Assembly (NCBI GenBank): GCA_950097015.1
Contig: CATNEN010000038.1
Span: forward strand, 6,745,001 to 6,809,000
Source: Macrostomum hystrix
Taxonomy: Eukaryota > Platyhelminthes > Macrostomidae
Length of the DNA: 64,000 nucleotides
Direction of reading: 5' to 3'
In this document: positions 31,210 to 46,700 of the stretch, in pieces
How the letters are laid out: every line of letters starts with the position of its first letter
Numbering within the stretch: position 1 is the first letter of the stretch
Notes under the pieces: generated by a model
The model's database searches: none
What the model was told of the DNA's origin: nothing
The model's input: only the letters and a program-made list of their open reading frames with translations
Position numbers and translations under genes: made by a program

Positions 31210-34200
31210 ATGCCTGAGCCGAAGGCAGCGGCCAGCGACACGGCCAGCCGAAGGTCCGCGTCTCCGATGTTGCCAGTTCGCGGCAGCAGCGGAGGAGCAG
31301 CTGGTCGCGGTGGAGGCAGCGGCGGCATCACAGAGGAAGTCGATGTCATCTTTCTGGAGAGCCTAGACAAGAAGTACGAGTGCCCGGTCTGCGGCCAGGT
31401 GCTTCGCTACCCGGTGCAGTTCGAGGAGTGCGGCCACCGCTGCTGCAGCTCCTGCCTGCCCGACCTGCTGAGGTAAAGCCGCCTTGGAGAAACTCGTGGC
31501 TTGAAGCAATATTTGGACGGAAGGCTTTCGTCTGATAAGTTTTAACGCCTATCTATATATATAAAAGTGAAAACTCTGTCTGTGTGTGTGTGTGTCTGTC
31601 TGTGTGTGTGCAACCTTTTGTCTTTATAGACGCCGAAACCGCTCAACCAAATCGCACCAAACTTTGCACATACCTAAAACCACCTACGCTGAGTGCAATA
31701 GGCTACTCAAATTCCCGAAAAATCATTTCCTTCCTGCTCAAAAGTGCAAAAAACTGCTCAAAAATCGTCAAAAAATCACTCAATTCGACATATCGTCGCC
31801 CCACTTTGTCAGATTTTCTCCAAATTTGATCCACTTACACTTTACATGTTTTCCAACAATGCTGTCAATTTTGAACATCTCTACTCAATCCAGAGCAAAG
31901 CTGCATCATCTCAAAGTGAGTCACTTTTTGTTTTCCGAGGACAGCCACCCCAACTCCCCTCCGCCACTCTGCGGGCCAAATTTTATTACAGCCACCCCCT
32001 CCCTTCCCCGGGCGCCGAAGCCCCAGACTGTACATTGAATTTCAAGCCGTGAATGTACACAGCCCAAACCCCTAGACTGTCTACTGGCCCCCAAGCAGCA
32101 CTGAGACTGAGTGCGGTGAGTGCGGTGGCGTCCCAGTGCGCAGGGCTCTCCGGTCGATATTTCTCTCCAGCCAGCCTGGGATAGAAGAAAGAGAGAGGCT
32201 GGCGTTGACTGGCTGTCAGAGAGGGCAATTCTGTGTCCTAGAAATGATGCCGCCAACGAAATTAACTACCAACTGCTTCAGGAGTTGCCAGGTGCAGTTT
32301 TCACCTACAAGTCAATTGATACAACGTTGACTGATGACACCGCTGTGGAGTATCCTGTTGAGTTTCTGAACTCTCTAGATCCTCCTGGAACTCCATCGCA
32401 CAACTTGCAGCTGAAAGTTGGGGCACCAATTATGCTCCTCCGCAACCTGAATGTGCCAAGGCTGTGTAACGGCACCAGACTGATAGTCAGGCGGCTCTTC
32501 CCACACGTGATTGAGGCCACGATAATGACTGGATCTGGCAGAGGAGAGTCTGTGTTCGTTCCCCGGATTCCAATTATCCCCACGGACCTGCCATTTCAGT
32601 TCAAGCGACTGCAGTTCCCTGTGAGAGTGTGCTTTGCGATGACTATTAACAAGGCTCAGGGACAGTCGCTGAAGGTGGCTGGCATCAACCTGGAGACTCC
32701 TTGCTTCTCGCATGGGCAGCTTTATGTCGCCTGCTCCCGTGTTGGAACTCCAGCTGGCCTATTCATTTTCGCACCAAGGGGAAGAACGAAGAATGTGGTG
32801 TATCCCCAGGCCTTGAAGTGACTCGCAAGCAATTAATAGAAAAGTAGTCACGAATTGACCTTGACCTGTCTAACTCTGAACTCTGAAACAGTTAAATTTT
32901 GTTTCTTTGACATTGTTATTGTTATGTCATGGCTATTTTCCTTATGTCTACGCGTGTACATGCATACTGTATACAGAGGCAGATTTAGGGGGGGGCGGGG
33001 GGGCAGTCGCCCCCCTAAATTTTAATCATGGGAATAAGATGCCCCCACCATGCACCCCCCACCTTTTCGGCCGCTGGCGCCCCTTTTTCAGCCGCTGGCT
33101 CCCGTTTTTCAGCCGCTGGCGCCCTTTCTTGGCTCCTGGCGCCCTTTTTCGGCCGCTGGCACCCCCTCTGTGATTCTCATGGCGCTCCCCTGACAGACCG
33201 CCCCAAAACAAAATTCCTGGATCTGCCACTGACTGTATAGAGGAGTGGCTAAGAGACATGTTTCTAAAGAAGTAATCAAGAGGGGGCTGTTTGGACAAAC
33301 TTTTCACTTATTTTTTACTTAAAACGCCCTTAAACAAACTCTTCACTTTTCATTAATGCAGTAAATAAATAAATGGTGACCTTCACTATAAAGTTAATAC
33401 AGAGACGTGAATTGCTTACTGCTTTGCTTTAAATTTCTGCCCCCAAAAAACAACGGGCCAAAAAAGCTAGTTTTTTTATAAATTAAAGGTTTTTACCTTT
33501 TTATACCTTTCAGAGTCGCGCCTCGATGTCCCATCGACCAGCAGACAATCGACAAGGACAAGGTCTACGCCGACAAAGCCTTCCAGAAGGAGACGGACAA
33601 TCTCGGCGTCAAGTGCTCGTTCTTCGAGCGTGGGTGCACCTGGTCTGGCATACTGTCTGAGCTCATGGTAAGCACAACCAAGCCTGGGTGTAGTTTTTTA
33701 GAAAAGTTCCATGCCTTCCCGCGTGGGCTGTCTCTATTTTCACACTCTGGACATTGGTTTGGCCCCTCTATCTTTGCCGCATCCCTAAGAATCCCCACTC
33801 TTACTGAACCGTCTACTCCCTGAGAATACCACGCATAGAGTCCCTTGCTTCGGCCATAGACCTTGTGGATAAGCCTAAAGTACATCCTCTTTCAGAGCGA
33901 AAGCCCCATTTCGTCAAGGTCAGTCGGTTGTGCTGTCCCGCAGGTGGCTGGTGGCAGCCCTGCAGGTTCTACCTTTTCACAATCCTGGTCTTTTCCCCTT
34001 GTTCCCTGGCCACTCAGTCACATCCAAGCCCACCAATACCATCAGATGAGAGGATTACGGAGGGATGAGGCCGGTTCTCCCCTTTCTATTTCCTGGGAGC
34101 CGGTAGCGCCTCCAGGAGCTTTATAGGCTTTAAAAGGGCAACATAAATAAGCTTAAAGATTAACCCAAAAGCAACCAACCTGGTTTAGGCTCACATGGAG

Positions 34201-35853
34201 GGCTGCGACCGCATGCTCACCACCTGCCCGATGCGCTGCGGCGTCGAGTTTCAAAAGCGTTTCCTGGAAAAGCATCGCCTAGAGGACTGCCCGAAGCGAG
34301 ACATTCAGTGCCAGTTCTGCGAGCTGGGCCTCGTCGCCGAGAACGAGGCCGCCCACCTGGAGGTTTGCCTCAAATTTCTCGTGCCTTGTCCCAACAAGTG
34401 CAAGAAGCGGGAGGTGGCGCGGGAAATGATGCAGGAGCACCTGGACAATGAGTGCATGCGGCAGGATCTGAGCTGCCCGTTCTCCACCTACGGCTGCGAT
34501 TTTAGCGTGAGTGTGCCTCTGACCACCTGTCTGTCCATCTGAAGTGCATCTGACGTAACAAAAAACCGATCGCAGGGTCGGAAGAAGCAGCTCAAGGAGC
34601 ACATCGCCGAGAAGCAGCTCAACCACATGGAAATTCTCTGCTCGGCCGTGAAGCAGGGCGACAAAAACCAGGAGAAGCAGCAGCAGCAGCTGGCCGACAT
34701 GGAGAAGAAGCTGTTTGGAGTGGAGCGCAGAGTGGACGGCCTGGAGAACCTGTTCGGGCCGCAGCTGGTCTGGCGCATCGACAACTACCAGGAGAAACTG
34801 GCCGAGGCCAAGGCCGGCAAGAAGTCCACCATCTTCAGTCCGCCGTTTCTCACCAACCGGCACGGCTACAAACTGGCCCTGTCGGCCTGCCTCTACGGCG
34901 ACGGAAAGTGTGAGTTTGAGGGCTGTCACTGAGTACGCATCTTTTCTGGCAGTGTACACTCACTGTATGCCTTGGATATCGGCCTCTATAAGGTGGCCCC
35001 ACCGCGGAATCGAGCTCAGGGACCTTGGTGCGAGTGGCAAAAGCATTAGACTGCTCTGACTCTCACCTTCCAGTCACTGATCCCTAAGTAGGGTAAAGGT
35101 AAGCTACAGGCAATTCCCAGACGGAGTCTCTTATCAGTAGAAAAAAGACCACTGGGGCATATCAAATACCCACCTTTTTTGTTCTGTATCTCCTAAAATA
35201 TTTAACCAATCGCCATGTCACCAGGGTCTTCGACAATCACTGAATATCTCGACTATGCTGACGCAGGGACAACCAAAGAACACTTAAGAACAGGGACAAC
35301 TTATTGTTAGCTTTTGATGGCGGCTTGGAAAATTAGCTTATCAGGAAAGGCGGAAAATTTTGATCCGTATGCAGGAGGTTCACGAAAATCAGCCATTCGG
35401 TTTGGGAGATATCGTGACGTGACGTATTTTCCCCAGGGGAAATAGCGTCATCATTCTACACTGTTAAAGGACTAGAAGTTATCCTACAACGGCAATCATT
35501 CATAGCACACCGCACCGCCCGCAGTTCGCGGCCAGTTCATGTCCCTGTTTGTGTGCATCTGCAAGGGCGACAACGACGCCCTGCTGTCCTGGCCATTCTC
35601 GCACAAGGTCACCTTCCAGCTGATCGACCAGTGCGAGGACGCCTCCGCCAGGAAGAACATCACCTACGTGGTGACGCCCAATCCTTGCAAGGAGAATCGG
35701 GCGTTTCTCGGCCGGCCGTTGGGCGAGAGAAACCCCAGCTTCGGCGCCGCGCGATTCGCTGAACTGGAGGCCCTGGGGTCGCTGGACTACATCAAGGATG
35801 ACACAATGTACGTAAAGGTGTCCGTCGACGTGGAGAGCCTTGTTCCGCTGTGA
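31210..35853 (+). CDS. TNF receptor-associated factor (TRAF), complete, 465 aa
   Basis: Cytoplasmic adaptor and likely E3 ubiquitin ligase downstream of TNF/Toll-type receptors. Exons 31210-31472, 33514-33667, 34189-34506, 34576-34909 and 35525-35853 join in frame with GT-AG borders. Domains: a Gly/Ser-rich N-terminus; RING at residues 58-100 (CPVC, ECGHRCCSSC, RCPID); TRAF zinc fingers at about 115-245 (ERGCTWSG, CPMRCGVEF, CPNKCKKRE, STYGCDF); a coiled coil at about 265-310 (EKQQQQLADMEKKLFG); and a MATH/TRAF-C domain at about 313-462 (VWRIDNY, FLTNRHGYKLALSACLYGDG, LSLFVCICKGDNDALLSWPF-type, DDTMYVKVSVD). The RING has an Asp as last ligand, as in other TRAF proteins. Intron 1 is interrupted by a Helitron and intron 4 by a SINE fragment. 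The subfamily (TRAF2/3/5-like) is not resolved. The start ATG follows an AAC and gives a complete RING. Confidence 0.93.
32120..32821 (+). pseudogene. C-terminal part of a Helitron PIF1-like helicase
   Basis: The helicase-like frame becomes recognisable from about 32196 (LSERAILCPRNDAANEIN) and runs to TGA at 32819-32821. It has LKVGAPIMLLRNL, LCNGTRLIV, FAMTINKAQGQSLKV and HGQLYVACSRVG, the late PIF1/RecD-type helicase motifs used by rolling-circle Helitron transposase. The Rep nuclease part and helicase motifs I-III are missing, so it is not functional. The remaining frame has no stops, which suggests the deletion is not very old. Confidence 0.9.
32974..33231. mobile_element. hAT-type MITE, 258 bp, with 8-bp target duplication
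   Basis: Terminal inverted repeats CAGAGGCAGATTTAGG and (right end, reversed) CAGTGGCAGATCCAGG flank a non-coding interior with repeated CCGCTGGCGCCC motifs. A perfect 8-bp duplication ACTGTATA lies on both sides (32966-32973 and 33232-33239). An 8-bp duplication and CAGNGGC ends are typical of the hAT superfamily. There is no room for a transposase, so the element is non-autonomous. Confidence 0.92.
34935..35075 (-). mobile_element. SINE family 1 fragment in TRAF intron 4
   Basis: Contains GGTGGCCCCACCGCGGAATCGA and the tRNA-like GGGACCTTGGTGCGAG head in inverse orientation, matching 20980-21070. The 3' half of the element is missing. Confidence 0.7.
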
Positions 35854-36643
35854 TGAAAGCGAGTAACGCGTCACTGTGGCTCGAATTGTTTAACGCATGT
35901 AAAAATCCAATTCTTGGTTTTTTAAGCCTTATTAGTTTTTAGTTTGAAAACGTGGATCTTCGAACTGATGTGCACTCCTTAGTTTTCCTCAGAAGAATCG
36001 TCACTTCAGCGTCGCCGTTAGAATATATTTTTATTCCAAGCTGAAAAAGTCTGTATCTATTTGTGCCGTGTCGATCAGGCATAAGCACGGTCTGATTTCA
36101 ACTCAGATTTCAATACTTTCCTGAAAACATTTTAAACTGTACTTTAACCGTTATCTAATTCCAGTAAACCAAACACTTCCTAGATGTCGAATTCCCAATA
36201 TTTATTTCATCCTTTACTACTCAGTTTTATTTTAACAACGATAAATACCACGCATACTACTAAAAGTAAAATAATGAGTTATAAATTGTCAAATGTGAAC
36301 CCATTTTCAAGATATTGTAAAATTGTTACTGTTAAACTATACACTTTTACTGCTTTGTTTAATCTGGTTACTATTTTAGACCCGTTAGATATTAGCTTTC
36401 AGAATTAGTGCACTCGATGAGTGCGCGAGTCAATCCTTAACTGTGGGTGGAACAATACAATGCTAAGTTTGTACATAAAGGGGCTCGTATAAAGTGTCAG
36501 TGGGTCATCGCTAAAAATCCGATTGAGTACATTCTTAATTGTAGAGTCCATGCTCAACTGAAGGATTCCATACTAAACTGTTCAGGGGTGGATTAGTTGC
36601 ACACAATGGATTCGAGGTTTTTGAAATTTATTTGATGCGGTCT
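35854..36643. other. 3' flank of the TRAF gene
   Basis: AT-rich sequence that should hold the 3' UTR. No canonical AATAAA is seen within 180 nt of the stop. The short open frame at 36184-36408 shows nothing recognisable. Confidence 0.4.
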
Positions 36644-37272
36644 ACCATGGATTTGAAAGGGGCTACTATGGATTTAAAAGGGGCTACAATGGATTTGAAA
36701 GGGGCTACCATGGATTTGAAAGGGGCTAACTATGGATTTAAAAGGGGCTACCATGGATTTGAAAGGGGCTACTATGGATTTGAAAGGGGCTACCATGGAT
36801 TTGAAAGGGGCTACCATGGATTTGAAAGGGGCTACCATGGATTTGAAAGGGGCTACTATGGATTTGAAAGGGGCTACCATGGATTTGAAAGGGGCTACTA
36901 TGGATTTGAAAGGGGCTACTATGGATTTGAAAGGGGCTACCATGTATTTGAAAGGGGCTACCATGGATTTGAAAGGGGCTACCATGGATTTGAAAGGGGC
37001 TACTATGGATTTGAAAGGGGCTACTATGGATTTGAAAGGGGCTACCATGTATTTGAAAGGGGCTACCATGTATTTGAAAGGGGCTACCATGGATTTGAAA
37101 GGGGCTACCATGTATTTGAAAGGGGCTACAATGGATTTGAAAGGGGCTACCATGGATTTGAAAGGGGCTACTATGGATTTGAAAGGGGCTACCATGGATT
37201 TGAAAGGGGCTACTATGGATTTGAAAGGGGCTACTATGGATTTGAAAAGGGCTACCATGGATTTGAAGCGGT
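36644..37272. repeat. 21-bp minisatellite, about 30 copies, open in several frames
   Basis: Unit starts GATTTGAAAGGGGCTACCAT with a final G. The variable site is ACC/ACT/ACA, and GTATTTG replaces GGATTTG in some copies. The 21-bp period keeps frames such as MDLKGAT and GFERGYH open for over 200 codons on either strand. No exon-like flanks or splice sites are apparent, so it is listed as non-coding. It is intergenic, between TRAF and the MAPKAPK gene. Confidence 0.95.
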
Positions 37273-38128
37273 CTACCAGGAATTCACAGGGCAGCCTTGT
37301 TGGGGCGCCAAACCGGATGAAGGGTTCTCGCATTACTCTGACTGTTTGTGCCAGAATAATTATGTTTGCCTCTCTCTAAACACCAAATATCTAATCACGT
37401 TAGCACTATTTAGACAAAAATGTCTCCGTGAATGACGTTAGGCAAAACGACAGAATTTTATGGACAGAGTTTGTAACTCACACACTCGAAATACGTGTTG
37501 TAGTTAGGAAAAATGTATATTTTATTGGTAAGGCTACAAATTTCTTTAGTCACACAAAAGGCACATTAATTAAGTGTACGTTAACAAAAAATTCAAGATA
37601 TGAGACCCGGACTTTGCTGCTTGGAATTAAAAAGGCAACACCACATGACAGACTGTCTCGGGTCAGACCATCTACTATAAGTAGCAGACAGGAATATAGC
37701 AATAAAATCTAATCCGTTAATAAATAAAATAGGTAGAGACTACGCACTCTCTGAGTGGCCAATTCCAATCTATCTATCCCAGATTATGCTGCCACAATAG
37801 CATATTTTTCTGCAGCTATAAAAATCACAATCACGAATTAACACGGTGGGAACTTATTGCAGGCTGATAATAAGCAAGCAACCGTTTTTGGAATGCACAC
37901 ACATCAATGCGAATTAGAATTAGGTAATTGAAAATTTGAAACCTAATTTGTTATTTCGAAACGAGCGCAATTTCGATTCGCAACCTACAAACTCAACTGG
38001 GGCGTGGAATGTAGGATTTTAGAAAACGGGATCTGGGATGCAAAATCTGAGACCAGAGATCCACTTTGTTGAATAGCGGGGCACTGGAAATTGACTAACT
38101 GCTATTGTTGAGATACTCAATCGTCAAT
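37273..38128. other. Intergenic interval between array and MAPKAPK gene
   Basis: No exon, RNA gene or mobile element recognised. It contains the 3' flank of the minus-strand kinase gene. Confidence 0.4.
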
Positions 38129-41707
<3,579 letters not shown>

Positions 41708-43789
41708 TATACTACTAGGGCTAAATAAATGTGCTAGTCTAATAAAACTAAAGACCAATTTTTATTAAATTGATAGGGCCTAGTCAGAAATCGAAAATAA
41801 GATCATACAAATTATGTATTTTTTTCTGATTACAGAATGTAGTTGTGTCATGTGGTATTAAAAATTACATAAAAACCATTAAATAATGGTGATTATTTGA
41901 AAAGTTGAAAATAGCAAAAGTTTTGATAGGGCTAAAACACTAAGTCTAGTAATCTAGATTGCTACTACGCCGTACCGTCTGCAGCGAGCGAATGATGCGT
42001 AATAAAAAAATATTTGATTTTGTGCCGTGCATGTTTCGATATTGTAAGAACTATGCAATTATAACTAATTTTTCTGTAGACCAATTTGCATAATACCAAA
42101 TAGGTTATAACAAAAGACAATAAAACAAATCCCTTATTTACTTTTAACGTTATTTTTGCTTAGAATTATCCAAATAATGCAATTGCAATTGCTTTGCGTT
42201 ACTTAACTTTTACCATTTACCGCAGGTGGACCATAGTTTAAGTGCTTTAAAGCAATTTTTCCCTCCGTCATTTTTTACTTTACAACGGAGAGTTTAAGGG
42301 TCTAGGAGGCTCTTAGTAGAAATTTTCCTGGAATATTTCTTGCGGAAATTATGTTTGCCAGTATTTTTCTTGCCGAGGTTTAATATAGTTTCCTTGCTTT
42401 ACAGGAAATTTGCTTGTGGCACCTCATCTTGCCGAAGTTTGCAAGTCCAAAAACTTTTCGAATTTTGCTTGCCATTCTGGCATTTTGCTCGCCAGAGTTT
42501 GCTTGCAGGAAGTTTGGTTGATGTACTACATATGCTTGGTGCCTACATGTAATGTCTGCCTATTGGCATGCGTAGTGGGCGAAATAGTTCGGGATTGATT
42601 AATGCTTACTAAGGGATCTACCTCTTATTACTTCTGTTGCAAAAGACAAATTTCAAAGTAGATTAAATCTGATATAAAAACTTTTGCATCAGTTAATGTT
42701 AGGCTTCAGTAGAATGTTGAATGAATCTTTCGTGTTTAACTCACTTCACCTTTTGCATCAAAGCCATATGCATCAAAAAGCACAGTTCGATTTGGGCCGA
42801 TTTAAGCGTTTTACATTGCAGCTCGATATAATTCAGCTTTTAATGATGAGTGCACAGATTAGTTAGATATAGGAGAATTAGAAATTAGTAACTAGCTAAC
42901 AGCCTTTTAGTGGCGAGATTTGCCCGCAGTGAAGCATGGCGAAAAAAACGCATCGCTTTGTTAGTTTAAACTTGCGCAACGCAAGCACAGCAAAGAAAAT
43001 AAAAAACAATTTAGGGCGATAATTTAGCCCTTCGTAATGAAGGGCGAAAATCTTATTAAGTGCGCACGATTTGTTGACAAAGAACAACATTCTATAGGTT
43101 GCAAGATAAGATACGAGCGAATAGCAGGATAAGTAACAAGAAACTTAATGCAGACTTTAATAGCATATAGAAAATTTAATATAAAATACATTTATCTTCC
43201 GTTATACTGAACTGATTAAAAAGAAAGATAATAAGTTGGGCAAACACTTATACACAGCGTATTCAAAAGGAGAAAGCACACGATAATAAAACTGATCGAA
43301 ACTGAAAAAAAACTGACAAAAATAACAGAAACTTCACAACAAATAAATATATGATCATTATACAAGAGAACACCTGATTACCAAAATGTAAATGAAAGAT
43401 AAACAAATATATTTCAGTAGCTAAATTTGATTGCTAATTAGTTACTTGTTTGTGTACTGCTTATTTCAAGTAATCTATTTATAAATACTATTTATATCTA
43501 TTTATAATATTCACTGATGGTACAATGGAAATACTACTGTGAGTAGACAAGCTTACCTGGATTTTTATAGTGAGGGATTTTACATAATAGAATGAATAAA
43601 GGACATATCTAGATTTCCTAAGTAAAAATGCGAGCACATTTATTACAAGCGCAGTGAGGAGACAGATGGGAGCAGCTGATAGTTCTTATTCATATCACAT
43701 AATCACTTGTAACTTGTAACTATCGGACAACATTGCTAGTCTAAAATGGCGACGGCCTGAAAGACAGAGAGTACAGATTCACAGATAGA
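41708..43789. other. Gene-free interval between MAPKAPK and the CDYL-like gene
   Basis: AT-rich. It holds the 5' flank of the kinase gene; degenerate repeats around TTGCTTGCCGAAGTTTGC at 42330-42530; a perfect 7-bp hairpin GCCCTTC-GTAAT-GAAGGGC at 43027-43045; and, on the minus strand, an AATAAA at 43644-43639 that is the likely poly(A) signal of the CDYL-like gene. No exon recognised. Confidence 0.5.
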
Positions 43790-46700
43790 TCAGCTTGGCA
43801 TGCAGTTGCCAAGACCCTGACCATCCAGATAGGCCCGCATGAGCTGCCTGGCATCCTCGCGAAGCCAATGGGAGCGCAGGGCCAGGCACTCTGCCTGGCA
43901 GGCCTGCACAATGCATGGCCGACTGGCCGAGTGCATCAGCGCTTTGGTCTGGCGAACATTCTCCGCGCCGACGCTGGCGCCGATGCTGGCGCAGCGCAGG
44001 GCCGCCTCCTGCTGGAAGGTGTCGGCGAACATCACGCTAGACACGAGGCCGCGGGCGCAGGCTTCGCTGGCTGTCAGAGCGCGGCCGGCCAGAAGCATCT
44101 CCGAAGCGGTGGGGTTGCCTAGCAACTGGCGCAGAGTGTAGGAGGCGCCGGCCTCGCAAGTCTGCTTGAGCTGCGCGTAGGGCAGTTGAAAATAGGAGCT
44201 GTCGCTAGCGTAGACAAAGTCACACAGAGGCAGCAGTGCGACGCCAAGTCCGACGCAAGCTCCGGTTACCGTGGCAACCAGCAGCTTGGGAAACTCCACC
44301 ATGGCTGACACCAGGCGCTGGAGCTCGTCGGTCAGCTGATTGACAGCCATTGAGGCCTCCGGGCCAGGCCGGGCGGCCAGTAGGGCGGCAAGGTCAATGC
44401 CGCGGCTGAAGCAGCGAGGGTCAGCGCTGGCCAGGCGGACCAGACGGCAGGCGGGGTTGTCCAGCGCCTGCTGAAGGGCCCGGCACAGCTCTTGAAGCAG
44501 GCGGACGGTGAAGCAGCCGCCAGGCTGGCTGCCGGCATTCTGCCGAGGACCGACTAGCCAGATCTCCACCACGCCAGGACTGTGGGACGGCTGCTTAACT
44601 GAGAGCTCGTGAAAATTGTTGCGAATCTGGTTGGCCTTCTTCGGCTGCTGCTGCTGAGATTTCGGCTTAACCAGGACAGCTGAAGCTGATCGCTTATGAT
44701 GATGCGGCGCTGTTGCATAGAGGGTGAGTGAGTTGTCGGCCTGGGAGCGGACCTTGTGTAGAAATCCCAGACGAATCATGTCCTCTATGATGGCCTCGGC
44801 AAGGCAGGTGCCAACGCGAAGCTTTTTGCAGATGGCCTGCACTACTCGATCCAGTAGTAGCTTCCGTTTTAGACGCCTGATACCTTCGATAGCGTCCAAA
44901 ACTTCGCCGTGGTAGCGGCGCAGATCGATGGAAGACGATGTCGGAGCCTGAGACTGGGAAGCCGGATGCCGCGTAGAAGTTTGCTGCTGCTGCGGTGAGG
45001 TCGGTAATGATGGTGATTGCTGTAAACAGGGCCTCTGCTGCTGCTGCTGAGGAGATGGCAACGGGGCAGCAGTCACGGCCTGACACGAGTTTGTCAGGAC
45101 AGACGGCAGGCTGGAGTTCGCACCCGAAGGCTCGGCGACATTGTCTTGCGATACGGCAGCAGGCAGCGAGACTGAGAGCGAAGGGAGACCTGGCGGCTTG
45201 CTGACGATTTCTCTGTCACCGTCGCCATCGATGCCGTACTTGAGATTCCAGTCGATAGTGGCCGAGGGCAGGGCGGCCGCGGAGGGCTGCGCTGCCCTGA
45301 CAAGCAGTGGCGGAGGAGGCGAAGACTTTGTCGGCGGTGCTGGATTGTTAGAGGAACCAGATGAAGCGGAAGCAGATGAGGAGGCCGACGAAGATGATGA
45401 TGGTGGACCAACAGAACTGCCAGATGTTGGGTCCGTAGCGGTGTTCGGCGACACATCGCTTTCCGCTTTGTGCTTTTTCTTCTTCTTTGCAGTCTGTCGC
45501 TTCTGCTGTCGCTGAGCGGCCTGTAGTCTCTTGGAGACCTTCTTCTGCTTCAACGCAAGAGTTGGCGCTCGCCCTGTAGGCTTAGTCCTGCCGAGCTTCA
45601 GTGCCAGCTGGCCTGATGTTCCACTCGGTGAATTCGACTTGATTATAGCCGGCTGCTGCTGTTCAGGCAACTGCTGCTGCTGCTGCAGAGCCATGACTTT
45701 AAGTTGCCGCTGCTGTTTCTTTGGCGACGTGGTCAGAAAAGCAGATTGCTGCTCCTTGCGCTCAGTCGGGGAGCTGTTGACGGACGTCGCAGCTGAGCCA
45801 GAAGGCGTGGGCGTCTTTGATCGATTGTGAAAATCGCGCACCAATCGATAAGCTACCGGCATGATCTCGGCTGCCGGCTCCCAGGTGTCCTGGCTGGCCT
45901 TGAAGCCAGTCCAGCGGATGCGATATTCCACCCGGCCACGGTGCTTTCGCTTGGCGACAATCTTTGAAATCTGGACAGTTGAGAACAGAGAAGTTAATAT
46001 TGCATCAAACTGGAAAACTTTGGGCAGCAAAACTATTTTTTTGCGAAAAATGCTCTTTGTTTTTCTACAGTAAAATAACTCACTTAAAACAATAAAGTTG
46101 CAAAAGAAAACAATGTTAAGCAAGTAATTAACAGTATAACTGACAAGGGGGAAATTCCCACCCGCCTATTTTTGTGCTGCGCCCGAATGGAGCACATGAA
46201 ACTCAAGAACACGGCCAACTTTTTGTTGCGCATCTTATGAAACAATAATCAAGTTGCCATCTCTCAGGCTGTCGAGGTGTTACGGTCTGACTTTTCCATT
46301 CACGCAAATGTTTTTCATACACCCCTGCACAAATTAGCACTGCGCCTCAGTGCGGCCTTGCCAGGCCTTCAAAACTGATCAGCATGTCACCCAAATGTAC
46401 CTGCAAGATCTGTCTTTGGTGGTCACCCACCTTTTTTCTAGACGAACTTCTGGACCTTTAAGAGCTACAAACAGGTGGAACTAGGCTACTATCGACACCC
46501 TGGTGCCAATTTCTCTGATTTCGCTTGAAAAAAAGGCTAAATATCAGGCTTAGCTCAAACACAGGACACCATCGCCACCACCCACTGCAGTTATCATTTG
46601 GGCATTTGCCAAAAAATTCTTTGGTTCCCCACTTGGTACAAAAAATGGGTAGCAAATGGCTTGGTGCTCCAACTGATAAGGCTTTAATTTCCACTTATTT

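Larger units (their letters stand above)
31552..33470 (+). mobile_element. Decayed Helitron in TRAF intron 1
   Basis: The 5' end TCTATATATATAAAAGTG is preceded by A, followed by a GTCTGTGTG run and the CGAAACCGCTCAACCAAATCG block common at Helitron left ends. The 3' end is CTAG at 33467-33470 followed by T, with a GCCCCC/CGGGC hairpin about 8 nt upstream. Insertion between A and T and CTRR ends are Helitron hallmarks. Inside is only the end of the helicase frame, so the copy is an internal deletion derivative in the same orientation as TRAF. A hAT-type MITE has inserted between the helicase stop and the 3' end. Confidence 0.85.

Noticed and set aside
36632-37435. 267-codon frame of FERGYHG-type repeats
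   Set aside because: 21-bp array open in several frames at once; no signal peptide, splice site or conserved flank. Not excluded as a coding repeat, but not supported.
43027-43045. Perfect 7-bp hairpin as a Helitron end or terminator
   Set aside because: No CTRR follows at the right distance on either strand and no 5' TC partner is seen, so it is recorded only as a hairpin.
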